Below the pieces are notes generated by a model, which saw nothing but the letters and a program-made list of their open reading frames with translations, did not search any database and was not told the origin of the DNA. Position numbers and translations under genes: made by a program. Source: Neobacillus drentensis (GTDB lineage: Bacteria; Bacillota; Bacilli; Bacillales; Cytobacillaceae). Taken from it: a stretch of DNA of 64,000 bases. Numbering within the stretch: position 1 is the stretch's first letter; the number at the start of each line of letters is the position of its first letter. This document shows, piece after piece, positions 1 to 13,949 of this stretch. The stretch covers positions 454,001 through 518,000 of the forward strand of contig NZ_CP091110.1 in assembly GCF_021560175.1 (NCBI RefSeq), read 5' to 3'.

Positions 1-572
1 GCGGAACCGACGGAGTGACACTCGAAAATGTCCTCGATTTAATGGCAAGAATCCGCCGTTATACCGTTCCCTGTATCCTTGAAGTTTCTAGTATAGAGAG
101 CGTAACCCCGGGATTTGATCTTTATTTTATCCCTACGATTTTAAATAGCCAGGATCCAAAATGGATCACAGGACTGCATCATCAGGCCGTTAAGGAATTT
201 GGCGAAGTCATGGACTGGAATGAATTCTTTATGGAAGGCTACTGTATCCTTAACGAGGATTGTAAGGCAGCAAAGCTAACGAAAGCAGATGCCCATATAA
301 CAATCGAGGATGTTAAGGCCTACGCCATGATGGCTGAAAAGATGTTTCAACTCCCCATTTTTTATCTAGAATATAGTGGTAAATATGGTGATCCAAATGT
401 AGTAAGAGAAGCGAAAAAGGCCCTGGAAAAAACAACGCTTTTCTATGGCGGAGGCATCAACAATTTTGAGCAGGCAGCTGAAATGGCTAAGCATGCGGAT
501 GTTATAGTAGTTGGAAACGTGATTTATGAAGATTTTGAAAAAGCCATAGAAACAGTAAAGGCAGCTCGATAG
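1..572 (+). CDS. pcrB: Heptaprenylglyceryl phosphate synthase PcrB (5' end outside window)
   Basis: PcrB joins heptaprenyl diphosphate to sn-glycerol-1-phosphate, making an archaeal-type ether lipid precursor in Firmicutes. The reading frame is open from the first bases (GTDGV...), so the true start lies upstream; about 189 residues remain of a family length near 228. Visible TIM-barrel phosphate-binding motifs are [11 protein letters not shown] and FYGGGINN, followed by [10 protein letters not shown] at the C-terminus. The GTG at base 15 is internal, not a start. It sits directly upstream of pcrA, as in B. subtilis. Identity is confident; only the N-terminus is missing. Confidence 0.93.
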   Translation, partial: GTDGVTLENVLDLMARIRRYTVPCILEVSSIESVTPGFDLYFIPTILNSQDPKWITGLHHQAVKEFGEVMDWNEFFMEGYCILNEDCKAAKLTKADAHITIEDVKAYAMMAEKMFQLPIFYLEYSGKYGDPNVVREAKKALEKTTLFYGGGINNFEQAAEMAKHADVIVVGNVIYEDFEKAIETVKAAR

Positions 573-642
573 AATTTGCTTCACAATCCTAATAACGTTA
601 AAATAAAAATAAGAACAAATGTTTGTAATGGTGGTGGAATAT

Positions 643-4982
<4,340 letters not shown>

Positions 4983-4995
4983 GAGGTGGATCGAC

Positions 4996-6156
4996 GTGAG
5001 AAAAATCTCATTGCTCGCACTCTCCCTTGTCTTTTTGCTAAGTGCATGTGCACCAAACTTTCAAAAGCAAAATGAAACGGTTCAAACAAAGGAGAAGGCA
5101 TCAGGGAAAGCGATTATTCCTAAGTATAATATCTCGAATAATTATTATCGGACAATCCTGCCGTTTGAACCAGGGGAAGCGCGCGGATTAGTCGTTAACA
5201 ATATCAATACAAGGTATGATTTAAATGAGTTTGAAATGGGATTAATGAGAATTGCCCAGAACAAGTTCGATACGGATAAGTATTATTTTCAAGAAGGGCA
5301 GCAAATCAAAGGATCAACGATTAAACAATGGTTAAACCGCCAATATACGGATGCCCAGCTTAAGCAAAATAAACTGAAGGCAAACGAAAATATCGGTTTG
5401 AACCCAGTGAATTCCAGTCCAACTGGCAGTGCCCCTTCAAGTCCTATCTATCTGGCACATATTTTAGAGCACGATTACTTAACAAAAGACGATAAGGGGA
5501 ACGTGTCTCTTGGTGGTATTACGATAGGTCTGGCATTAAATTCAATTTATTATTATAAAGTAAATCCTGATGGTGATACGTTTGAGAAAAAGATTCCGTT
5601 TGCTGAAATGGAAAAAGAAGGCCAGAAAATGGCGGCAGAAGTGGTTAAACGTATCAGATCAATGAAAAATTTATCTAATATACCCATCACCATTGCTTTA
5701 TTTGAGCAGCAAAGTAAGACATCGGTTGTACCTGGTAACTTTTTCACTTATTCAACGGTGGATCAAGGAAGCTCCGATCTAAATAGCTGGGAAAAGGTGG
5801 ACGAAAAATATTACTTATTCCCTTCAACCGATGCTGAAAATGACCATCGTGATGATACGATTGCCTTCTTGAACTTCAAACAAGATGTGGAACAATATTT
5901 CCCTAATTACAATGGCGTAATCGGTAGAGCTTTTTATATCGGTGACCAGCTTCAGGATTTAAATATTACCATTCCAATCCAATTTTATGGAAAAACAGAG
6001 GGAATTGGATTTTCCCAATATGTAACGGGTCTTGTCATGGAACATTTCCCTAAATATCTTTCTGTTTCCGTTAGTGTAACGTCTGTGGATGGTCCCGAGG
6101 CACTCATTGTCAAAAAAGCAAATGCAACAGAACCATTTGTTTATATTTATCAATAA
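4996..6156 (+). CDS. CamS/YerH-family sex-pheromone-type lipoprotein
   Basis: 386-residue secreted lipoprotein of the CamS family, whose signal peptides are processed to pheromone-like peptides in enterococci and staphylococci; the role of the mature protein is unknown. The GTG start has AGAGGTGG just upstream. The signal peptide ends in the lipobox LLSAC, with Cys18 as the lipidated residue. The mature part is hydrophilic with no transmembrane segment. It follows ligA by 13 bp and is the last gene of the pcrB-pcrA-ligA-camS unit, ahead of a terminator. The family call rests on position and overall sequence. Confidence 0.88.
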   Translation: MRKISLLALSLVFLLSACAPNFQKQNETVQTKEKASGKAIIPKYNISNNYYRTILPFEPGEARGLVVNNINTRYDLNEFEMGLMRIAQNKFDTDKYYFQEGQQIKGSTIKQWLNRQYTDAQLKQNKLKANENIGLNPVNSSPTGSAPSSPIYLAHILEHDYLTKDDKGNVSLGGITIGLALNSIYYYKVNPDGDTFEKKIPFAEMEKEGQKMAAEVVKRIRSMKNLSNIPITIALFEQQSKTSVVPGNFFTYSTVDQGSSDLNSWEKVDEKYYLFPSTDAENDHRDDTIAFLNFKQDVEQYFPNYNGVIGRAFYIGDQLQDLNITIPIQFYGKTEGIGFSQYVTGLVMEHFPKYLSVSVSVTSVDGPEALIVKKANATEPFVYIYQ

Positions 6157-6184
6157 GACCTGGCAGCTGCTGGGTCTCTTTTTT
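6156..6184 (+). terminator. Rho-independent terminator after camS
   Basis: AGACC and GGGTCT arms enclose an inner GGCAGCTGC hairpin, followed by a run of T. It ends the pcrB-pcrA-ligA-camS transcript. Confidence 0.8.
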
Positions 6185-6223
6185 AAATTACAACCAGCAA
6201 CGAATTTCTAACGCTCTTCGTGT

Positions 6224-6269
6224 TGTCTAGCTGCATGGTTATCGGGCTCGACAAAGCGCTTCCGCTTTT
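6224..6269 (+). repeat. Short derivative of the interspersed repeat seen at 31.8 kb
   Basis: This 46-bp piece starts TGTCTAGCT and ends AAAGCGCTTCCGCTTTT. Both ends match the ends of the approximately 119-bp element at 31801-31919 on the opposite strand, but the long inner hairpin is replaced by about 25 bp. It looks like an internally deleted copy in the camS-rocA intergenic region. Confidence 0.55.
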
Positions 6270-6354
6270 CTTAATTGCGACTCTTTTCGGAATCATGTAG
6301 AATGAAAATTGGAATGGAACCGTTTTAATACATACATGTAGGAGGGGTTTAGAA

Positions 6355-7902
6355 ATGATACAACCTTATAAACACGAACCGTTGACAGACTTTTCAGTGG
6401 AAGAAAACCGTCAAGCCTATCTTCAAGGGCTAAAGACTGTAGAAAGCTATTTAGGAAAGGATTATGATCTTGTCATTGGTGGCGAAAGAGTTACGACAGA
6501 GGATAAAATCATTTCCTACAATCCAGCCAATAAAAAAGAAGTAATCGGCCGAGTTTCAAAGGCTTCCCAAGAACTTGCGGAAAAAGCCATGCAAGCGGCG
6601 GTAGAAGCATTTAAGACTTGGAAAAAAACAAAACCTGAAGTTCGCGCTGATGTCCTCTTTAAGGCAGCATCCATTATTCGCCGCCGTAAACACGAATTTT
6701 CTGCTTTAATGACTAAAGAAGCAGGAAAGCCATGGAAAGAAGCGGATGCAGATACAGCTGAAGGGATTGACTTCCTTGAATATTACGGACGCCAAATGCT
6801 TTCTTTAAAAGATGGTGTTCCGGTTCAAAGCCGCGCGAATGAATTCAATCGCTATGACTATATTCCACTTGGTGTCGGCATTATTATTTCACCATGGAAC
6901 TTCCCCTTTGCCATTATGGCCGGAACTACTGTTGCGGCAATTGTCTCAGGTAATACGGTTTTATTAAAGCCAGCGTCCACCACCCCGATTATCGCAGCGA
7001 AATTTGTTGAGGTAATGGAAGAAGCGGGTCTGCCTAAAGGAGTATTAAACTTTGTTCCAGGCAGCGGTGCTGAAGTGGGAGATTATTTGGTTGATCATAA
7101 AGATACACGTTTTATTAGCTTTACCGGCTCTCGTGATGTAGGCCTTCGGATCTTCGAACGTTCATCTAAATTAAGCCCGGGTCAAATCTGGATGAAACGA
7201 TTAATTGCTGAAATGGGAGGAAAAGACACGATTGTCGTTGATAAAGAGGCTGACCTAGAGCTTGCAGCCCAGTCAATTGTGGCTGGAGCATTCGGTTTCT
7301 CTGGTCAAAAATGTTCAGCATGTTCACGTGCAGTAGTTGTAGAGGATGTATATGAACAAGTAGTGAATCGTGTGGTCGAGCTAACCAACCAATTAACCGC
7401 AGGAGATCCTGTTGAGCAAGGGAATTTCATGGGGCCGGTAATCGACAACAATGCCTATAAAAAAATCCTTGAGTATATTGAAATTGGGAAACAAGAAGGT
7501 AAGCTGCTGACTGGCGGTGAAGGTGATGATTCACAAGGCTATTTCATTAAACCTACTGTTTTTGCAGATCTTTCACCAACTTCACGCATCATGCAGGAAG
7601 AAATCTTTGGCCCTGTTGTGGGCTTTTCAAAAGCAAAGGATTTCACGGAAGCAATTGATATTGCCAATAATACAGAATACGGCTTAACTGGAGCAGTTAT
7701 TACCAATAACCGTGCCCATCTAGAACAGGCTCGTGAAGATTTCCATGTTGGTAACCTATACTTCAACCGTTCATGTACAGGGGCAATTGTAGGATACCAG
7801 CCATTTGGCGGCTTCAATATGTCTGGTACTGACTCAAAAGCGGGCGGTCCTGACTACTTACTTCTTCATATGCAGGCGAAAACAACTTCTGAAATGTATT
7901 AA
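6355..7902 (+). CDS. rocA: L-glutamate gamma-semialdehyde (1-pyrroline-5-carboxylate) dehydrogenase
   Basis: NAD-dependent last step of proline and arginine catabolism, giving glutamate. The 515 residues match Bacillus RocA/PutC. Seen: the NAD-fold segment [20 protein letters not shown], the catalytic glutamate in LIAEMGGKD and the catalytic cysteine in GQKCSACSR. The start ATG has a strong TAGGAGGGG site. It is monocistronic, with terminators on both sides; no proline dehydrogenase lies nearby, so its partner must be elsewhere. No clear SigL -24/-12 promoter was found upstream. Confidence 0.93.
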   Translation: MIQPYKHEPLTDFSVEENRQAYLQGLKTVESYLGKDYDLVIGGERVTTEDKIISYNPANKKEVIGRVSKASQELAEKAMQAAVEAFKTWKKTKPEVRADVLFKAASIIRRRKHEFSALMTKEAGKPWKEADADTAEGIDFLEYYGRQMLSLKDGVPVQSRANEFNRYDYIPLGVGIIISPWNFPFAIMAGTTVAAIVSGNTVLLKPASTTPIIAAKFVEVMEEAGLPKGVLNFVPGSGAEVGDYLVDHKDTRFISFTGSRDVGLRIFERSSKLSPGQIWMKRLIAEMGGKDTIVVDKEADLELAAQSIVAGAFGFSGQKCSACSRAVVVEDVYEQVVNRVVELTNQLTAGDPVEQGNFMGPVIDNNAYKKILEYIEIGKQEGKLLTGGEGDDSQGYFIKPTVFADLSPTSRIMQEEIFGPVVGFSKAKDFTEAIDIANNTEYGLTGAVITNNRAHLEQAREDFHVGNLYFNRSCTGAIVGYQPFGGFNMSGTDSKAGGPDYLLLHMQAKTTSEMY

Positions 7903-7911
7903 TAAAGGATA

Positions 7912-7941
7912 CCCCTTCTCACACTCGAGAAGGGGCTTTTT
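7912..7941 (+). terminator. Terminator after rocA
   Basis: Perfect stem CCCCTTCTC / GAGAAGGGG with a 6-base loop, then C and TTTTT. Confidence 0.92.
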
Positions 7942-8212
7942 GATTAAGAATGTAATAATAAAGTGGAAAGCGACAAAACTATAATTGACAGGATTGTTTT
8001 CCGCCATTCAAATTTTAATGCATAATATTCCTTTATAAGAAATTTATGTGAATATATATCCGCTATGATAATATAAAGAAAGCAAGAGGGAAAAAGAAAC
8101 TTTTATCAAGATAAAAAAGAAACATTTTTAAAATGAAACTCGTCATAATAAAGAACGATTATTTGACTAAAAGAACGAGTTGGTAAATCATCATCCTGGA
8201 GGTTTTGTACCT
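7942..8212. other. AT-rich intergenic stretch without a recognisable gene
   Basis: About 270 bp between the rocA terminator and the next start. It is very AT-rich. A GATAAT around 8066 could be a -10 box but no convincing -35 goes with it. A weak pair ACTCGT / ACGAGT (about 8137-8180) surrounds the end of the region. No RNA gene or riboswitch was recognised. Confidence 0.5.
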
Positions 8213-8440
8213 TTGATCCCATTATATTTGTTCCATGTCACAGCTGTAGAACATAGTGAAAGTATGCTTTGGACCTTTTTAACCTGTAATGTTTTTGTCG
8301 TCGGTGCTGGTGTTGTCTTTATCTATAAGTTGTTTACACAAAAAAAGGTACGGACTGCCGGGATTGTGTTTGGTGTAGCATTGGCTATTAATTATATCCT
8401 TATCGCTATTTTGGGGGACCCGTTTGACTTGTTGGGATAA
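8213..8440 (+). CDS. Small two-helix membrane protein, unknown function
   Basis: A 75-residue protein starting at TTG 8213, chosen because TGGAGGT lies 9 bp upstream; a TTG at 8180 has no ribosome site. Two hydrophobic segments are seen (about residues 17-38 and 48-66), separated by the basic stretch KLFTQKKVRT. Several histidine and acidic residues (FHVTAVEHSES) sit near the N-terminus. The next gene is 83 bp downstream on the same strand and also encodes a membrane protein, so the two may work together. I do not recognise a family. Confidence 0.65.
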   Translation: MIPLYLFHVTAVEHSESMLWTFLTCNVFVVGAGVVFIYKLFTQKKVRTAGIVFGVALAINYILIAILGDPFDLLG

Positions 8441-8523
8441 TGACAGCAATGTTTTAAAAGGTGAATCATGAGATGCTGGACGCAGGGAACAAAGTGCAGG
8501 AAAACTGAAAGGAGTTGAATGGA

Positions 8524-9510
8524 TTGAAATATTACCGTTTATGGGTTATTGCCTTTTTATTAAAATTTATTGGGTCCGCTTGGGATGCATCGTATCACTT
8601 TAAATATTTATTTGAAGAATACTCAATTCCCCATATTGTGAATACAATGGGTTTTGCCTTAGGTGGGATTCTGTTATACAAAGAGTGGAGACACTTGACC
8701 TACCTGGACGGATTCTCAAGAAATCTCATCACGATTGGATTCGGGCTGTTTCTGATCGGCATTCCGCTTGATTTTACGTATCATATTGCCTATGGGATTG
8801 ATTTAACGACCTGGAGTCCAACCCATTTCATTTATTATATAGCAACAGACATCATGATTTTTGGCGTTTGGCGCGGTTATTATTTGTTTACGTGGTATAA
8901 AGTACCAACATGGAAGTCGTTGCATACATGGTTTGCGATGTTCCTGTTGGAATGCTTATTGTTTCCGAATATGCAGCAGGAAAATGGGGCAATCTCCTAT
9001 GACCAATACATTCACGGAAGGTCTATTGCCTCTAAGGAAATCCTTCAGTTAATTTCGGATCCCGCCTCACAGATTTTCGGCGGCATCCCTCAATATGTTT
9101 ATCCGCTATATTCGGTGTTAATGGTAGGGATATTGACCGTTGTAACCGTTCGGATTTTCCGTGATTTTACGATTCCGTTTACGGGGGCTGTTCTTTACAT
9201 TAGTTTAAGACTTATCGGGAAAGCGATCTTTGCAGCCGTAAATTATCCAACCTCCTATGTGCCAATGACAATCATCCTGATACCACTGGCCTTTTTATTG
9301 CTCAAAAGAACCAATTGGCTCGCTGGGCTCATAGGCAGTCTTGCCTATTTTCTCAGCCTATATGCCATTCATAAAACCGGAATACTCATCACCCCGCCGC
9401 TGGTCTTATGGGAACTTGCCCCTGTAGCGCTAATAGGTATCCTTGTTCCCGTTATCAATACCATCATCAAACCCCAGCTCTTACTAAGAAAGAGTAAACA
9501 ACCCGCATAA
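8524..9510 (+). CDS. Polytopic membrane protein with conserved-looking His/Asp motifs, unknown function
   Basis: 328 residues starting at TTG 8524, 9 bp after AAAGGAG; the TTG at 8515 directly touches the ribosome site and is less likely. Eight or more hydrophobic helices are visible. Notable polar residues inside or next to helices: SAWDASYHF, SIPHIVNTMG, IPLDFTYHIAYG and WSPTHFIYY. Paired Asp/His plus SPTH could be metal or heme ligands, but that is inference. It follows the 75-residue membrane protein and ends at a terminator. I cannot name the family. Confidence 0.75.
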   Translation: MKYYRLWVIAFLLKFIGSAWDASYHFKYLFEEYSIPHIVNTMGFALGGILLYKEWRHLTYLDGFSRNLITIGFGLFLIGIPLDFTYHIAYGIDLTTWSPTHFIYYIATDIMIFGVWRGYYLFTWYKVPTWKSLHTWFAMFLLECLLFPNMQQENGAISYDQYIHGRSIASKEILQLISDPASQIFGGIPQYVYPLYSVLMVGILTVVTVRIFRDFTIPFTGAVLYISLRLIGKAIFAAVNYPTSYVPMTIILIPLAFLLLKRTNWLAGLIGSLAYFLSLYAIHKTGILITPPLVLWELAPVALIGILVPVINTIIKPQLLLRKSKQPA

Positions 9511-9513
9511 CAT

Positions 9514-9540
9514 AAAAAGGGTGCCTGTCACCCTTTTTTA
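9514..9540 (+). terminator. Terminator built on a GGTGCCTGTCACC palindrome
   Basis: AAAAAGGGTG / CACCCTTTTT stem; the core GGTGCCTGTCACC (9520-9532) is the same 13-bp palindrome found elsewhere in the window. Confidence 0.85.
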
Positions 9541-9624
9541 TTTTGTCCATTTATTAATAGTGGTTACGGTAGTGTCTGTTTCCATACTTTGATTTTTAAG
9601 AAATGTTCACAATTAGCGTGTAAG

Positions 9625-9668
9625 TTGTGATGAACGTCACAATTTTTCAGGGTTGGACCCTTTACAAT
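9625..9668 (+). promoter_or_regulatory. Fnr-type operator and promoter of the nitrite reductase operon
   Basis: TTGTGATGAACGTCACAA (9625-9642) is a perfect TGTGA-N6-TCACA palindrome, the Bacillus Fnr/CRP-family site. A -10 box TACAAT lies at 9663-9668, predicting a start near 9675. That places the palindrome centre (9633.5) at about -41.5, the normal position of a class II Fnr-activated promoter. The site, the box and the spacing are seen; anaerobic activation by Fnr is inferred. Confidence 0.8.
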
Positions 9669-9734
9669 CTAACTATAGAGAAAACCTACTAATAAAAATT
9701 AACCAACTATTAATTATAAAGGAGCCAACCAGAT

Positions 9735-12158
9735 ATGAAGAAGCTAGTAATGATCGGTAACGGAATGGCTGGAGTAAGAACCATTGAAGAAATTCTTAAA
9801 CTTAGCACAGAGCAATTTGACATTACCATCTTTGGTGAAGAGCCGCATCCAAACTACAACCGTATTAAACTATCAAACATTCTCCAAGGTGACACCCACT
9901 TTGAGGATATTATTATCAACCCGCTTGAGTGGTATCAAGAAAATAAGATTCAGTTGTACACAGGAGAAGCAATTGTAACTATTGATGCAGAAGGCAAGCG
10001 TGTCATCAGTGATCAAGGCCGAGAAGTTGAGTATGATGAACTTATTATCGCAACAGGCTCTAACTCATTTATTTTGCCTATTCCCGGTGCGGACAAAATC
10101 GGTGTAACGGGTTTTCGTGATATAAAAGATTGTGAAATGATGATCAAGTCAGCAGGGCAATACCAAAAAGCTGTCGTCATTGGCGGTGGACTGCTTGGAT
10201 TAGAAGCAGCAAGAGGTCTGTTAAACCTAGGAATGAAAGTAGAAGTCGTTCACCTGATGCCCCATCTAATGGAACGCCAGCTAGACCCAATTGCCTCTTC
10301 GTTACTAAAAACAGAACTAGAATCACAAGGCATGAACTTCTTAATGGAGAAACAAACCGTTGAAATTTTGGGTGATGAACGTGTTACAGGACTTCGCTTT
10401 AAAGACGGTTCTGAAGTCGAAGCCGATCTTGTTGTTATGGCGATTGGAATTAAGTCGAACATACAAGTTGCAAAAAACAGCGGCATCTATGTGAACCGCG
10501 GCATTGTTGTGAATGACTATATGGAAACAAGTGTCCCTCATGTATACGCAGTCGGCGAATGTGCGGAACACAGAGAGATTGTGTATGGATTAGTTGCCCC
10601 ATTATATGAACAAGGAAAAATCCTTGCCAGTCATATTTGCGGAAATGAAACGAAGCCATATGAAGGTTCTGTAACTGGGACACAGCTAAAAGTTGCTGGC
10701 GTGGACCTATTCTCTGCAGGTGAAATTTTTGAAGATGGCACTACTAAATCGATTATGGTTTACAATGAGTACGAGGGACTCTATAAACGAGTTCTAACTA
10801 GAAACAACACCATCGTAGGAATTGTCCTTTATGGTGATACAAAAGATAGTACTAGATTATATCGAATGCTGACCAAAAAAGAAGATATCAGCGGTGTGTC
10901 TATTTTCCATACAGAATGCACCGGTGAAGCTGGCAGTAATGATGTTGCTTCCATGCCAAATGATGAACTAGTCTGCGGCTGTAATGGTGTTACAAAAGGT
11001 GCAATTGTCGAAGCGATCCAAACACAAGGCTTAACAACACTTGACCAAGTCAGCCATTGCACTAACGCAGGACGTTCTTGCGGACGCTGTAAACCAATGG
11101 TCAGCCAAATTCTAGCTCACACACTAGGTGATCAATTTGATGCAGCCGCAGCTCAGAAAACAAGCATTTGTGGATGTACGACAGTGAGCCGTGAGGAATT
11201 AGTAGCGGAAATCAAAGAAAAAGGCTTAGCAAGTGTAAAAGAGGTCATGAATGTACTTGATTGGAACAACACAGAAGGCTGTACAAAATGCCGTCCGGCA
11301 ATCAATTACTATCTTGGCATGATTCATATGGATGAATATAAGGATGACCGTGATTCCCGTCTCGTAAATGAGAAAATGCACGCCAATATTCAGAAAGATG
11401 GAACGTATTCTGTTGTTCCTAGAATGTATGGCGGTGTCACCACAGCTGCGGATTTAAAAAAAATTGCTGAAGTTGCTGAAAAGTATAACGTTCCTTTAGT
11501 AAAATTAACTGGTGGACAACGAATTGGTTTGTTCGGAGTGAAAAAAGAAGACCTTCCGGTCATGTGGGAAGAGCTTGATATGCCATCCGGTTATGCTTAC
11601 GGAAAAACGCTGCGAACGGTTAAGACTTGCGTTGGCGCGCAGTTCTGCCGCTATGGTACACAGGACTCAATGGCTCTGGGCATCGAGTTGGAAAAGAAAT
11701 TTGAACGTCTGGATACACCACATAAAGTAAAAATGGGCGTATCTGCTTGTCCAAGGAACTGTTCAGAGGCAGGCATCAAGGATATCGGCTTCGTCGGAAT
11801 AGATGGCGGCTGGGAAATTTATGTCGCTGGTAACGGCGGTGTGGATCTTCGTGCTGGTGACCTGCTATGTACGGTGAAAACCGAAGAAGATGTAATGGAA
11901 ATGACGGGGGCTTACCTTCAATATTATCGGGAAACAGCTAATTACTTGGAGCGTACCTCTAAATGGGTAGAGCGGATGGGACTGGATCATGTCAAGGAAG
12001 TCCTCGCAGACGAAGAAACACGTAAAGCCCTAAACGAAAGAATGGACCAAACCTTGAATAAATATATTGAGCCTTGGAACGAAGCAATTCAAAATGAAGA
12101 AATCAAAGACAAATATTATACAAGACATAACATTTCAGTCGGGAGTGAATCCAAATGA
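9735..12158 (+). CDS. nirB: NADH-dependent nitrite reductase large subunit (NirB/NasD)
   Basis: Cytoplasmic siroheme enzyme reducing nitrite to ammonium with NAD(P)H. The 807 residues run: FAD/NAD pyridine nucleotide-disulfide reductase fold (about 1-310, IGNGMAGVRT and GGGLLGLEAARG), two BFD-like [2Fe-2S] segments (CGCNGVTKG with CGRCKP, and CGCTTVS with CTKCRP), then the sulfite/nitrite reductase domains. The siroheme/[4Fe-4S] ligands are CVGAQFC and CPRNC. Start ATG with AAAGGAG. First gene of nirB-nirD-cobA-precorrin-2 dehydrogenase, behind a Fnr-type promoter, so an anaerobic respiratory or detoxifying role is likely besides nitrogen assimilation. Confidence 0.95.
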   Translation: MKKLVMIGNGMAGVRTIEEILKLSTEQFDITIFGEEPHPNYNRIKLSNILQGDTHFEDIIINPLEWYQENKIQLYTGEAIVTIDAEGKRVISDQGREVEYDELIIATGSNSFILPIPGADKIGVTGFRDIKDCEMMIKSAGQYQKAVVIGGGLLGLEAARGLLNLGMKVEVVHLMPHLMERQLDPIASSLLKTELESQGMNFLMEKQTVEILGDERVTGLRFKDGSEVEADLVVMAIGIKSNIQVAKNSGIYVNRGIVVNDYMETSVPHVYAVGECAEHREIVYGLVAPLYEQGKILASHICGNETKPYEGSVTGTQLKVAGVDLFSAGEIFEDGTTKSIMVYNEYEGLYKRVLTRNNTIVGIVLYGDTKDSTRLYRMLTKKEDISGVSIFHTECTGEAGSNDVASMPNDELVCGCNGVTKGAIVEAIQTQGLTTLDQVSHCTNAGRSCGRCKPMVSQILAHTLGDQFDAAAAQKTSICGCTTVSREELVAEIKEKGLASVKEVMNVLDWNNTEGCTKCRPAINYYLGMIHMDEYKDDRDSRLVNEKMHANIQKDGTYSVVPRMYGGVTTAADLKKIAEVAEKYNVPLVKLTGGQRIGLFGVKKEDLPVMWEELDMPSGYAYGKTLRTVKTCVGAQFCRYGTQDSMALGIELEKKFERLDTPHKVKMGVSACPRNCSEAGIKDIGFVGIDGGWEIYVAGNGGVDLRAGDLLCTVKTEEDVMEMTGAYLQYYRETANYLERTSKWVERMGLDHVKEVLADEETRKALNERMDQTLNKYIEPWNEAIQNEEIKDKYYTRHNISVGSESK

Positions 12159-12475
12159 TCGAAACAATCACCCGTATACCAGTAGCACATTATAAAAATG
12201 TAAAAGCAAGAGCTGGATATTCAATCAAAGTTGACACAACAGAAGTGGCTCTATTTAAAACAACTGCTGGAGAGGTTTATGCATTAGAGAACCGCAGCCC
12301 CCATCCAAAGGGCGGTGTCCTCTCTGAAGGTTTGATCAGCGGCGATTTTGTGTATTGTCCGGTCTATGATTGGAAAATCTCCTTACTAGATGGAAAAGTT
12401 CAGGCGCCTGACGAAGGTCATGTCAGAACGTTTAAGGTGGAAGTCATAGAAGATATCATCTTTATTGTTTTATAG
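12155..12475 (+). CDS. nirD: Nitrite reductase small subunit (NirD/NasE), Rieske-like
   Basis: 106-residue partner of NirB, overlapping it by 4 bp (ATGA). It has the Rieske-like fold, but the cluster ligand pairs are degenerate: where C-x-H is expected it has S-P-H, and where C-P-x-H is expected it has C-P-V-Y. So it probably does not hold a [2Fe-2S] cluster, as in some other NirD proteins. It likely acts structurally in the NirBD complex. Confidence 0.9.
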   Translation: MIETITRIPVAHYKNVKARAGYSIKVDTTEVALFKTTAGEVYALENRSPHPKGGVLSEGLISGDFVYCPVYDWKISLLDGKVQAPDEGHVRTFKVEVIEDIIFIVL

Positions 12476-12494
12476 AGGGAAGGAAGGCTGCAGA

Positions 12495-13949
12495 ATGAAA
12501 ACAGGAAAAGTATTTTTAGTAGGAGCGGGGCCAGGGGATGTAGGCCTAATGACAGTAAAAGGATTGGATGCACTTAAACAAGCAGAAGTCATTCTATATG
12601 ATCGGCTTGCCAATCCCAAGCTATTAGAGGTTGCCAGCAGTGATTGTGAACTTATCTATTGCGGCAAATTGCCTGACCGTCATACATTAAGGCAGGAGAA
12701 CATTAATGACCTTCTAGTCGAAAAAGCTCTAGCAGGAAACATTGTGGTCCGTTTAAAAGGCGGCGATCCTGGCGTATTTGGCAGGGTGGGCGAGGAAGCA
12801 GCTGCTCTTGCTGAATATCAGATTCCTTTTGAAATCGTTCCTGGCATTTCATCGGGGATTGCAGCCCCCCTTTATGCAGGAATTCCTGTCACTCATCGAG
12901 AGTACGCCGAATCGTTCGCTGTCGTAACAGCTCATGACAAATCACAGGATGGCAAGCCGCTCCTTGATTGGGAAGGTCTTGCCCGCGGTGTGGATACGAT
13001 TGCTTTTTACATGGGGGTGGGAAATTTACCGTTTATTTGTGAAAATCTCATTCAACATGGGAAGCCTTCGTCTACACCCGTGATTTTGATTCACTGGGGC
13101 ACCTTTGGCCGGCAAAAAACGTTGCAAGGCACATTAGCTGATATTTCCAAAAAGGTATTGGAGGCCAAGTTTAGTAATCCATCTATCATTTTAGTAGGGG
13201 AAGTCATTTCCCTGCGTGAAAAAATCAGCTGGTTTGAGAAAAAGCCTTTATACGGCCGGCAAATCCTGCTTGCCCGCACAAGTACCAGCCCAAGTGAATT
13301 AGCAAAAGAACTACTGGCCCAAGGGGCAGATGTAATTGAGTTTCCAAAGTGGAAAGTGACGAAACTACCGCTTGATCTCACCAAGGTCACTCAGTTTGAA
13401 AAAATAGTATTTACCTCTCCTGAAAGTGCGGCAGAGTTTTTCACAGCCGTCATTGAACAGGAAATCGATGTTCGCAGCATACGTGCGGAGCTCATGGGGC
13501 TGTCGGGCAAAACGCTAAAGGCATTACGTGAGCGGGGATTGATGGCGAAGCTGGCTCCGGAAATGGTCGACTCGGAAAATACACTGATTGTCGGCGATCA
13601 TCAACTGCTAGAAAGAGGCTTTGAAAAATCAGAGGTAATGGTAACAAGCCATAAGCAAATAGATCAGCAATTCCTGCCGATTTTTCAACGAATGCTTAAG
13701 GAAGCACAGGTCAATACGGTCATTCTCCCAAGCAGTGCGTCCGTTAAACCATTTATAACAGCACTAGCAGAATGTGATCTACATGCAATAGAGTTGTTGA
13801 AGGGTAAACAGGTTATCGCAATGGGAGAATTAACGCTAGCCGCTGCGAAAAATACCGGCCTTGGTTCTCTCGAGATGCCAGTCAGCCCTTCGAAGGAAGC
13901 GGTAGTGAACTATTTAGTAGAGTATCCATTACAGGGAGTACAAGAATGA
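12495..13949 (+). CDS. cobA: Uroporphyrinogen-III C-methyltransferase fused to a uroporphyrinogen-III synthase-like domain
   Basis: 484 residues from ATG 12495, placed 7 bp after GGGAAGGAAGG; an upstream GTG/ATG reading would add ten unsupported residues. Residues about 1-245 are the SAM methyltransferase making precorrin-2 (VGAGPGDVGLMT, KGGDPGVFGRVGEEA, VPGISSGIAAP). Residues about 250-484 resemble HemD (YGRQILLART, VFTSPESAAEF). B. subtilis NasF has a comparable size. It supplies siroheme for NirB in the same operon and overlaps the next gene by 4 bp. The HemD half is divergent, so its activity is uncertain. Confidence 0.9.
   Translation: MKTGKVFLVGAGPGDVGLMTVKGLDALKQAEVILYDRLANPKLLEVASSDCELIYCGKLPDRHTLRQENINDLLVEKALAGNIVVRLKGGDPGVFGRVGEEAAALAEYQIPFEIVPGISSGIAAPLYAGIPVTHREYAESFAVVTAHDKSQDGKPLLDWEGLARGVDTIAFYMGVGNLPFICENLIQHGKPSSTPVILIHWGTFGRQKTLQGTLADISKKVLEAKFSNPSIILVGEVISLREKISWFEKKPLYGRQILLARTSTSPSELAKELLAQGADVIEFPKWKVTKLPLDLTKVTQFEKIVFTSPESAAEFFTAVIEQEIDVRSIRAELMGLSGKTLKALRERGLMAKLAPEMVDSENTLIVGDHQLLERGFEKSEVMVTSHKQIDQQFLPIFQRMLKEAQVNTVILPSSASVKPFITALAECDLHAIELLKGKQVIAMGELTLAAAKNTGLGSLEMPVSPSKEAVVNYLVEYPLQGVQE

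Noticed and set aside
12465..12494. Upstream start for the uroporphyrinogen methyltransferase
   Set aside because: It would overlap nirD and precede the good GGGAAGGAAGG site; ATG 12495 gives the normal N-terminus.
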